Positions 51,336 to 60,700 of a stretch of 64,000 nt of DNA are shown here, in pieces. Under the pieces are notes generated by a model. It had not been told where the DNA came from. It saw only the letters and a program-made list of their open reading frames with translations, and made no database searches. Source of the stretch: Luteolibacter arcticus (lineage in GTDB: Bacteria > Verrucomicrobiota > Verrucomicrobiia > Verrucomicrobiales > Akkermansiaceae); NCBI RefSeq assembly GCF_025950235.1, contig NZ_JAPDDT010000005.1, forward strand, positions 186,001 through 250,000, read 5' to 3'. Numbering within the stretch: position 1 is the stretch's first letter; every line of letters starts with the position of its first letter. The position numbers and the translations under genes were made by a program.

Positions 51336-54300
51336 TCACTGGCAGGCTTCGCATTCGCCGCCGTTGCGCATGGCGTCGATGCTGCAGGCCATTTTCTCGG
51401 CGGCGGTGAAGGCGGTTTTTTCGGTGGTGTTGGCCATGTGGCCGCGTTGCTCCTTTTTGACGTCGATGGTGGCTTTCTCGATGTTCGAGGCCTGGAGGGT
51501 GCGGAGGTAGTAGGTGGTCTTGAGGCCCTTGTCCCAGGCGCGGCGGTACATGTGGGAGAGGCTCTTCATGTCCGGGGTGGCCAGGAAGAGGTTCACGCTC
51601 TGGCTCTGGTCGATCCACTTCTGGCGGCGGGCGGCGGCGTCGATGATGTATTCGAAGCCGACGCTGAAGACGGTCTTGTGCTTGTGCTTGAGCGCCTCGG
51701 GGATGTCGTCGATGGAGTCGAGCTCGCCATCGAAATACTTGAGCTGGTCGAGCATTTCCTGGCTCCACAGGCCGGCCTTCTTGAGGTCCTTCACGAGCTC
51801 GGCATTCAGGACGATGAAGTCGCCGCTGAGATTGCTCTTCACGTAGAGGTTCTTGTAGTTCGGCTCGATGCAGGGAGTGGTGCCGGTGATGTTCGAGATC
51901 GTCGCGGTCGGGGCGATGGCGAGGACGTTGGAATTCCGCATGCCGTGCTTGCTGATCTTCTCGCGGACGACGGACCAATCCATCTTCCCGCCGCGCGGGA
52001 CATCGATCTTGCGGCCACGCTCGTCCTCGAGGAGATCCACGGTGTCCTGTGGAAGGAGGCCGCGGTCCCACTTGGAGCCCTTGTAGCTGGAGTAGGTGCC
52101 GCGTTCGCCGGCGAGGTCGCTGGAAGCGCCGTAGGCGTAGTAGGCGATGGCTTCCATGAACTCGTCATTGAACTCCACGGCGGCATCCGAAGCGAAGGCG
52201 AGGCCGCGCTTGTAGAGGGCATTCTGGAGGCCCATGACGCCGAGGCCGATCGGGCGGTGGCGGCTATTCGCGGTGAGCGCGGCCTGGGTCGGGTAGAAGT
52301 TGATGTCGATGACGTTGTCCAGCGCGCGGATGGCGACGGTGATGGTCTCCTTCAGCATCTCGTGGTCGAGCGCGCCATCCCGGGTGACGTGGGTGTCGAG
52401 GATGACGGAGCCGAGATTGCAGACGGCGGTCTCTTCCTCGGAGGTATTCAGCGTGATCTCGGTGCAGAGATTGCTGGAGTGGATGACGCCGACGTGGTCC
52501 TGCGGGGAGCGGACATTGCAGGGGTCCTTGAAGGTGATCCAGGGATGGCCGGTCTCGAAGACCATCTTGAGCATGCTCTTCCACAGGTCGATGGCGGGGA
52601 ACTGGCGGGACCAGATCTTGCCCTCGGCGGCCATGGCTTCGTACTCGGTGTAGCGTTGTTCGAAGGCCTTGCCGTAGAGGTCGTGGAGGTCCGGCACTTC
52701 ATTCGAGCGGAAGAGGGTCCAGACGCCGCGGTCCTCCATGCGCTTCATGAAGAGGTCCGGGATCCAGTTGGCCGTGTTCATGTCGTGGCAACGGCGGCGC
52801 TCGTCGCCGGTGTTCTTCCGCAGCTCGAGGAAGTCCTCGATGTCGTTGTGCCACGTTTCCAGATACGCGCAGCCGGAGCCGCGGCGCTTGCCGCCCTGAT
52901 TGACCGCGACGAGCTGGTCATTGTGGAGCTTGAGGAAGGGGATGATGCCCTGGCTCTCGCCATTGGTGCCCTGGATGTAGCCACCAGTGCCGCGGACGCT
53001 TGTCCACGAGCCACCGAGACCGCCGGCCCACTTCGAGAGGAAGGCATTCTCCGCGATGCCGCGGATCATGATGCTCTCGATGGAGTCATCGACCTTGTAG
53101 AGGTAGCAGGAGGAGAGCTGCGAGTGCAGCGTGCCGCTATTGAAGAGCGTCGGCGTGGAGGAGCAGAAGCGGCGGCCCTTGTAGAGATTGTAAAGGCGGA
53201 TGACCCAGCTCTCGCGGTCCTTCTCCTCTTTCTTAAAGAGGCCCATGGAGACGCGCATCCAGAAGAACTGCGGCGTTTCCAAGCGGCGGGGCTTGCTGCC
53301 GGTCTTGTCCACGATGAGGTAGCGGTCATACATCGTCTGGATGCCGAGGTAGTCGAAATCCAGGTCGGCGGTGGGGTCGAAGGCGTCGGCGAGCTTGTCC
53401 AGATCGTAGATGTCGAGCAGCTCCGGGCTGAGGCGCTTGATGGCCACGCCGTGCTTCAGGTAGCTCTTGAAGGCGAGCTTGTGCGCGTGCTTGAGCTTGT
53501 GGATGCCATCGCGGGAGATGCTCCAGTCGAGCACTTCCTCATAGATGTAGGAGAGCAGGATGCGGCCGGCGAACTTCGCGAAATCGGCGTCCTTCTCGAT
53601 CAGCGCCTTGGCATTGAGGATGATGGTATTCCGCAGGTCCTTCTCGGAGATCTCCGAGCCGACGGAGCGGCGCAGCTCGCGCTCGATCTCCGCTTCATCG
53701 ATGCAGAGGTCCAGGCCGGTGGAGGCGTAGGAGATGCGCTTCTTGAGCTCGGTGCCATCCCAGAAGGCGGCCTTGCCGTCGTCCGTGGTGACGGTGACCA
53801 TGAACTCCTGGTTCGGGTCCTCGGCGCTTTCTTCCTGCTCGATGCGGAGGCGGGCGCGCTGGGCGCGGTAGAGGATGTAATGCTCGGCGGCCTTGAAGCG
53901 GCCCTGGCGCATGAGTTCCTCCTGGACCATGTCCTGGACGTCCTCGATGTGGACGAAGGATTGGTCACCGCGGCGGATGCGGTCGGTGACAGCCTTCGCG
54001 ATATCGACGGCAGCCTCGGGGTTTTCCTTGATGGTGAGGAAGGCCTTGCGGACGGCGATCTCGATCTTGGTCTCGGACCATGGGACCACATTGCCGCTGC
54101 GGCGGATCAGGCGGACCGGCAGCGCGTGCGGGCTGGAGTGGACGTCCACGTGGCCGGTCTTTTCCATGGAGCGGCGGAAGGCGAGCGACTTTGCGACATC
54201 GTAGGCCTCGTTTTCAAGCAGGGCCTTCTCGATGAGCAGGTAGAGGTCGGCCTCGGACAGGCGGAGGCGGCCGCCTTCGTCGAGGGACTTGGTCAGCGAA

Positions 54301-54608
54301 TTCGAGACGGCGTGGGCGACGTCGGAGACGAACTTGCGGTTGACGTCGGAGAAGATGGATTTCTCATCGGCCTGGCGGGAGATGAGGAGGTCGGCGAGGG
54401 ATTCGCCGATGGCGTCGGCGACGTCTTCCAGCGAGAAGTGGGTGTCCTCATTGCCGCGGGTGACGATGATGTCGGTGATCGGCTTGCGCCGCTCGGTCGT
54501 CAGGACATCGCGCCAGGCATAGGCACGGTCGCTGAGGGGAAGGGTGAAGCGGTCGGTGATGACTTGCTTCAGGAGAAGGTCTTCGTCGGGATTAACGGCG
54601 CGGTACAT
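51336..54608 (-). CDS. nrdA: Class I ribonucleotide reductase large subunit
   Basis: A 1090-residue NrdA that reduces ribonucleoside diphosphates together with NrdB. It is longer than the 761-residue E. coli protein because of extra N-terminal modules: two ATP-cone-like domains (~residues 40-135 and ~165-255; KITDIIVTRG-type and VVPWSETKIEIAVRKAF starts) for allosteric activity control, as in chlamydial NrdA. Catalytic features are the SNLCTEI radical-Cys block, NLGSV and the C-terminal CEACQ redox pair. The start is ATG 54608. nrdB lies upstream on the same strand with an inserted four-helix-bundle gene between them. A diverged copy of its tail lies at 50251. Confidence 0.95.
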   Translation of the reverse strand: MYRAVNPDEDLLLKQVITDRFTLPLSDRAYAWRDVLTTERRKPITDIIVTRGNEDTHFSLEDVADAIGESLADLLISRQADEKSIFSDVNRKFVSDVAHAVSNSLTKSLDEGGRLRLSEADLYLLIEKALLENEAYDVAKSLAFRRSMEKTGHVDVHSSPHALPVRLIRRSGNVVPWSETKIEIAVRKAFLTIKENPEAAVDIAKAVTDRIRRGDQSFVHIEDVQDMVQEELMRQGRFKAAEHYILYRAQRARLRIEQEESAEDPNQEFMVTVTTDDGKAAFWDGTELKKRISYASTGLDLCIDEAEIERELRRSVGSEISEKDLRNTIILNAKALIEKDADFAKFAGRILLSYIYEEVLDWSISRDGIHKLKHAHKLAFKSYLKHGVAIKRLSPELLDIYDLDKLADAFDPTADLDFDYLGIQTMYDRYLIVDKTGSKPRRLETPQFFWMRVSMGLFKKEEKDRESWVIRLYNLYKGRRFCSSTPTLFNSGTLHSQLSSCYLYKVDDSIESIMIRGIAENAFLSKWAGGLGGSWTSVRGTGGYIQGTNGESQGIIPFLKLHNDQLVAVNQGGKRRGSGCAYLETWHNDIEDFLELRKNTGDERRRCHDMNTANWIPDLFMKRMEDRGVWTLFRSNEVPDLHDLYGKAFEQRYTEYEAMAAEGKIWSRQFPAIDLWKSMLKMVFETGHPWITFKDPCNVRSPQDHVGVIHSSNLCTEITLNTSEEETAVCNLGSVILDTHVTRDGALDHEMLKETITVAIRALDNVIDINFYPTQAALTANSRHRPIGLGVMGLQNALYKRGLAFASDAAVEFNDEFMEAIAYYAYGASSDLAGERGTYSSYKGSKWDRGLLPQDTVDLLEDERGRKIDVPRGGKMDWSVVREKISKHGMRNSNVLAIAPTATISNITGTTPCIEPNYKNLYVKSNLSGDFIVLNAELVKDLKKAGLWSQEMLDQLKYFDGELDSIDDIPEALKHKHKTVFSVGFEYIIDAAARRQKWIDQSQSVNLFLATPDMKSLSHMYRRAWDKGLKTTYYLRTLQASNIEKATIDVKKEQRGHMANTTEKTAFTAAEKMACSIDAMRNGGECEACQ

Positions 54609-54681
54609 GGCGAGCTTAAGGGTGGGAAAAGTGTGTGAGAAGAGAGGCAGGGAGGTTTTTGAGGAGGCGGAGCGGGAGTTC

Positions 54682-55183
54682 TTTTTGTGCCGAGTGATCG
54701 GTGGAAGAATAGAAGAGGCGGAGACTGAGAGTGGATTAGGGATCCTTTTTGAGGCGGCGGAGGAGGGAGTTGATGAGGGACTGGAGCATCTTTGAAATGG
54801 TCCGGGTCTCGGCGATCATCTCGCGGGAGCCTTCGAGTGGAGGAGCGCCGAGGCGCTGGCGGACACGCTCGGCGACATAGAGCTGGGTGCGAAGTTCACC
54901 GCAGGAGCCCTTGCTGATGCGAAGGAAGCGGATGAAGTCCGGAGTGCTGTCGCGTTCGGCACCTTCAGCGATGTTGGACGGAATCGACAGCGAAGAGCGC
55001 TCCATTTGGCTGCGGAGAGCGAAGTCCTTCGAGGTTGCGAGCGCGACGTGGACATCCACGGCCAGATTGCAGCCGCGCTTCCACACGTCCAAATCTTCGA
55101 AGGTTTCGATTTCGCTCATGGTTTCTTGGTTCGACTCTTCTGTCTTTCCACCGATCACTGATCACCGATCACCCGGCACAAAA
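54682..55183. mobile_element. Inverted-repeat cassette carrying a four-helix-bundle gene between nrdB and nrdA
   Basis: The left end reads TTTTTGTGCCGAGTGATCGG and on (54683-54718); the right end (55135-55183), read in reverse complement, is TTTTTGTGCCGGGTGATCGG with an extra GTGATCGG-type unit, then GGTGGAAAGACAGAAGAG against GGTGGAAGAATAGAAGAG on the left. The enclosed gene is a four-helix-bundle (IVP/S23-type) protein. Such genes are often found as inserted cassettes in rRNA and elsewhere. No transposase is present. The 18-bp terminus also occurs at 41271 and 50414. Confidence 0.75.
54736..55119 (-). CDS. Four-helix-bundle (S23/IVP-type) protein
   Basis: A 127-residue protein from ATG 55119 (MSEIETFEDLDVWKRG). 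The family signature is clear: FEDLDVWKRGCNLAVDVH, SLSIPSNIAEGAERD, FIRFLRISKGSCGELRTQL and a last helix. Members such as the 23S rRNA intervening-sequence protein and Avd form ring-like pentamers that bind nucleic acid; the cellular role is open. It sits between nrdB and nrdA, inside an inverted-repeat cassette, and is probably a passenger of that cassette and not a reductase component. Confidence 0.9.
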   Translation of the reverse strand: MSEIETFEDLDVWKRGCNLAVDVHVALATSKDFALRSQMERSSLSIPSNIAEGAERDSTPDFIRFLRISKGSCGELRTQLYVAERVRQRLGAPPLEGSREMIAETRTISKMLQSLINSLLRRLKKDP

Positions 55184-55187
55184 ACCC

Positions 55188-56276
<1,089 letters not shown>

Positions 56277-56401
56277 TGAGGAGGCGACTTTCTGGAAGAA
56301 TTCAGGTGATTTTCCGCGCTTTTGGGCGGGGCCAAGCGCGGCGGACACAGCGTTGCGAAGAGTGCCGGAGAGGGTAGCAGACCTCAAGCCGATTCTGTCC
56401 A

Positions 56402-56441
56402 TATGGTATCCACAAATTATTAACAATACCACCTGTGGTAT
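56402..56441 (-). promoter_or_regulatory. Candidate operator (dyad pair) in the nrdB promoter region
   Basis: 56426-56441 reads ATACCACCTGTGGTAT, a 16-bp site with 7-bp inverted arms. A related half-pair TATGGTATCCACAAAT lies at 56402-56417. The 16-bp length recalls NrdR boxes, but the centre differs from the consensus and the centre-to-centre spacing is 24 bp, not ~31. An AT-rich TTAATAAT between them, on the minus strand, could be part of the -10 region. A GGTTCC-GGC-GGAACC hairpin lies just upstream (56449-56463). The assignment to NrdR is uncertain. Confidence 0.45.
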
Positions 56442-56872
56442 GGTGATGGTTCCGCCGGAACCTTGACAATCGCACCGAAATCCCTAAATGCCCGCAAAAT
56501 GTGGGACTAGTGAAAGAGCAGGCGGCTCCGGTCCGGGTAGGCCTAGGGCCTCGAAATTTTCACAGCAAAAATCGCTTGCGGGGCGTTCTAAAAAATCCGG
56601 CAGCTTGAGACGGTTTTTTTGGAAGTCGTGGACCCCTCGCCCGCATCCCGGCTGCGGTCAAGGAACGGCTTCGTTTCGTGAGCGGTGTTGCCCGGAGCAA
56701 CAGGCTCTCGGTGGGTCTGCCGAGGCCTTGTCGTCCAATCCCCCAGGATTTGCAGGAGGAGAACCGGCTCGAGGCGGCGGGGAGCACCCACAAACCGGAC
56801 GGAGAGCACCAAACAAAACACCCCGGGAGGCATGGCCAACCGGGGTGTGAAAAAGGAAGATCGGCCGGAATC
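56442..56872. other. Intergenic stretch between nrdB and the PEP-CTERM gene, with one terminator
   Basis: No coding frame was seen. At 56818-56848 a hairpin (ACACCCCGG / CCGGGGTGT) followed on the minus strand by TTTTGTTT forms a rho-independent terminator for the PEP-CTERM gene ending at 56873. The segment 56470-56800 contains no clear repeat. The nrdB promoter must lie in the first ~60 nt. Confidence 0.7.
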
Positions 56873-57694
56873 TCAGCGGCGGCGGCGGACCAGCAGGCCG
56901 GTCATACCGAGGAGTGCGAGCAGCGCGGAGGAGGGCTCGGGAACGATCGAGACGAGCTGGATGCCATTCAGCGCGGCAAACCTGGAGCCGGTATTGGCAG
57001 GAGGGGTGCTGCCATTGGTGGCCTCGTCCGCCAGGACGTTGGGAGTCGCGCCGGTGGCGACGACGTTCGCCCAGTTGAAATTGATGACGCCTCCCTCAGC
57101 GCCGCCGTTGATCGCAATCGCCGTGAATTTCACGTATTCGATCCCTTCGTCGAGGGAGCCGTCGCCGTTGGCTGTGCCATCCCAGCCGGTCTGCTTGGAA
57201 GTGCCGTTGACGGTGAAAAGACTGTTCTGGCCGTAGTTGGCACTCGGAGGGCCGCCAGGAGCCATGTGTTCCCCCTGCCCGTAGAAATAAAGATCATAGC
57301 TGGCTCCCACGACGAGGCCGGAGAATTTGCCACCCACGCTCAGCACGGCCCCCGTCGTCACAGCGTCGATCCGGATGTAGTCGCGCATCAGGTTCGAGAA
57401 GCCACCCAGGCGCTCCATGCTGCCCGCCGGGTTCTGGGCCCCTTCGATGCCGGAGACGGTGAAGTCGACCAGCGTGGCTGCGCCCGAGGAATCGACCATA
57501 TCGGTCATCGTCACGGAGCCACCCGAGCCTGAATAGGCGGCGGTATTCCAAGTGGTGCCAGTATCGACGATGTCGGAAGCCCCCAGACCCGTATAACCGG
57601 TGCCGGAAGTCGTGGTGAAGTCGATATTTACCACCGTGGCGGTGGCGAGATTGGAAAAGGCGGCAGCAGCGAGTGCGAGAGGAAGCAGCTTCAT
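56873..57694 (-). CDS. PEP-CTERM sorting-domain protein
   Basis: A 273-residue protein from ATG 57694 with a signal peptide (MKLLPLALAAAAFSNLATA). The body is a jelly-roll-like beta domain (TVVNIDFTTTSGTGYTGLG ... SYDLYFYGQGEHMAPGG ... TVNGTSKQTGWDG), similar to the family of secreted PEP-CTERM proteins with a carbohydrate- or lectin-like fold. It ends in VPEPSSALLALLGMTGLLVRRRR, a standard PEP-CTERM signal. Probably sorted to the surface by an exosortase encoded elsewhere. Confidence 0.85.
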   Translation of the reverse strand: MKLLPLALAAAAFSNLATATVVNIDFTTTSGTGYTGLGASDIVDTGTTWNTAAYSGSGGSVTMTDMVDSSGAATLVDFTVSGIEGAQNPAGSMERLGGFSNLMRDYIRIDAVTTGAVLSVGGKFSGLVVGASYDLYFYGQGEHMAPGGPPSANYGQNSLFTVNGTSKQTGWDGTANGDGSLDEGIEYVKFTAIAINGGAEGGVINFNWANVVATGATPNVLADEATNGSTPPANTGSRFAALNGIQLVSIVPEPSSALLALLGMTGLLVRRRR

Positions 57695-57790
57695 GCAAGG
57701 GGCGGGGCCGGGGACTGCGCGGTGAATAGCGTCTTCGGGCGCTACTGGCAAGTTATTAGCATGACTCTGATTCCTCGGTTTTCTTGATTA

Positions 57791-60700
57791 TCAAGGTGTC
57801 GCAATCCGGTAGAAGGCGTTTCCAGCCGGCGGATTGGAGTCGGTGAACTGGACTTGCCCGTTAGACCCGGCCGTCAGGGTCTGGAGGGTGCTCCACGCAC
57901 TCAGGTTGATGGAACGCTGGAAGCGGTAGCTGGTATTGGGCTTGCCGGTGAAGCTCAGGCGCATCTGGCTTGCCGAGATCCGCTGGAGCACGGGCGGGGC
58001 GTAACCGCTGATGCCATCGTCGCTCCCTTGGACCAGGACGGTCATGGTGGCAGTGGCGATGCCGCCACGGCCGTCATGGATGGTGAGCGTGAAGCTGTCC
58101 GATCCGCTGAAGTTGGAGGCCGGGGAGTAGGTCAGGCTATCGCCGCCAAGCGCGATCGAGCCACCGGCGGCCGAAGTGGTGCTGGCGTCGAGCACGCTCA
58201 CCGGGTCGCCGTCAGGATCCGAAGCACCCGTGAGAAGCAGGGCGAAGGGAACCAGGATCGGCTCGTTTTGGCCGGTGGTGAAGCTGTAGCCGGGATGGGT
58301 GGGGGGGGCATTGCCCGCCGAACTCGTGCCAACCACCAGCGCGGGGCGCGCGGAAACCGTCGCGTTTTCCTTCGAAGCAAACGAGACGTCCTTCGTGGAC
58401 GAGTCGGCCTCCAGGATGAAGCTGTAGATGCCGGCCGCGGTGACGTGGGAAGCCACGTCGAAATCGATCACCTTGCCGTCCGTCACGTCGCCGGTGAAAA
58501 CGGCGACCTGGGCCCCCTTGGCGGGTTGGTTCGAGCTTGAGACATTCGATTCCGTCCAGCTGTTGGAGGTCGCGGCGTAGAGGCGCAGCGTCATCGTGCC
58601 GGACGAGGTGTCATCACCCTCGGTCAAGCGGACCACGGCCGACGACGGCGCAGAGCCGAGGCCCGAGAGGTCGAATTGGAGGAAGGTGATGCGCGTCCGG
58701 GTGGAGGACTTTTCGAGGCGGAGCTGGGTGTTGTTGTTGTTCGCACCGCCCTCGGTGTAGGCATCGTGGACCGGCAGCACGGTCTGCCCGCCAGTGCCGG
58801 CCGGGGCGGCGATGTGCACCGCCACATCATCCGAAGCGCTGAGCGCGGTGTCCGAAGCGGAGAAGCGCAGGACATAGTTCCCGGCAACCGTGAAGGTGGC
58901 CGTGGTGGTGGCGGTGGTGGTGCTGGAAAAGTTCACCACGGCCGGGCCGGAAACCTGAGACCAGGTGCGGGACAGCAGCGAGTCTTCCGGCAAGCCATCG
59001 TCGGTGGCCGTGCCGGTCAGACTCACTGGCACCGAACTGCCGCTGAGCACGACCGACTTGTCGGCCCCAGCGCTAACGACCGGCGACTGGTTCGTTGCGC
59101 CGCCACCGATATTGGTGGACTGGACCAGCGCGACCCAATCCTGCGAGGTGTTGTTCGGGGGAGCGCCGAGCGAAACCGTGCCGCCGCCGCTGACGGTGGG
59201 GCCATTGAGCAGCGCGCCGCCATTGCGGGGATCGAACCACTTCACCGTGAAGGTGCCGGTGGTGCCGGAGAGATTCAGCGTGTGGGTGCCGCCGCCGTGA
59301 AGCTGGACCAGATAGGTGTGGCCGGTTTGCGCGAGGCAGCGGTTGGCGTTGTTGCCATTGCCGCTGACCAGCGAGTTGCGGTTGGTCATCTGCTCGAAGG
59401 GCACCGGATTCGCCGCGAAGAACTGCAGCGCATAACGGCAGTAGTCCCAGAAGTCATCGCGACTGCGGAAGTCTTGGCAGGTGAGGTCGGAGTGGGCCAG
59501 GGCATAGCCGAAGTAGAACTCGCAGCCCGCACCGCCGGCCATGATGTTTCCCCACAGCGCGTTCTTGCGGGCATTGACGTGGCTGGAGCCGGGGTCGCTA
59601 TCCGGCCGCAGCGCGTACTGGGCATCGCCGGGCTCGTCGCAGGCCACCACCCATGGGCGGTCGGCATCATCGGACCGGTCGATGTAGTCCTTGGTCATCG
59701 AGAACATGTCGGTGAAGTCCGACGCGTTCAGCTGCAGCGAGAAGCCGGTGAGCTTCGAGGCACTCCCGAGCAGGTCGCGGTGCAGCGAGCCGGTGGAGTT
59801 GTGGATGACGATCGGGTGCTTGTAAGGATCGCTGTCGTGGAAGTACTGCGCCCATGATTGCTTCTGGGACGTGGAGGCGCTGTCGATCTCCTCGCCGAGG
59901 TTCCAGTTCAGCGCCGGGTGGTGGCCGAAGCGGGCGATCAGCTCGCGATAGTAGAGCTTGCGCTGGGTGCCGAGATTGCCGCTGTCCAGCAGCAGTTCGT
60001 TCTCGGTTTCCTGGGTCTTGAAGTTGAGGTGCATGCCCTTGCGGGTGCCGTGCTCGAAGATCGTCTCCCACTGGTCCAGTCGCGACACGTCGAATCTACT
60101 ACGTTCGGCGTAGGTCGTGTAGGGGAAGACGTTCTTGTCGTCCCCGTTGATGTTCATGGTGAGGAAGGAGAAGGCGTTGAGGCCTTCGGCGGCGAGGTAG
60201 TTGATCGCGCCGATCAGGCCCTTGCCCTTGGTGCCCTGCCAGACCGGGTCGCCGGCCTGCCAGTCGGCGGTGTGTGGCGACCAGTTCTTCACATACGAGT
60301 CGCCCTGGCCGTCGGTCTTGAAGTCCCCGTCGAAGTCCGCGTAGGACAGCAAGTTCTCCGGCGCATCGGTGCCGGCCTTCATGAAATACTGGCCGGTCTC
60401 GGCAAAGCGCAGGTGGTGCTTGCCGACGTATTCGAGGCGGCCCTTGCCGCGGAAGTCGATGCCGGTCTTGTCGGTCGCCGCGATGTTGAAGCTGCCGGTG
60501 TCGCCATCGAAGAATCCGCCACTGGCCCCGGCCGAAGTCAGCGTGGCGATATTCGTGCCGGCGCGGAAGGCCGCGTTGTAGCTCCACGCACCGGTTTCGT
60601 CCGGCGCGAAGTGGACACGCCAGACATTGCCGGAGGTCGCCGAGGTATTGGCGGCATTGCCGTCCGCGGCGAAGAAGCCGGGGACCACGTAGCTCTTGCC

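Noticed and set aside
51186..54638. Long plus-strand frame of 1150 codons opposite nrdA
   Set aside because: It is the antisense of nrdA, a well-conserved gene; its translation is low-complexity Val/Asp/Gly-rich text typical of a high-GC shadow frame.
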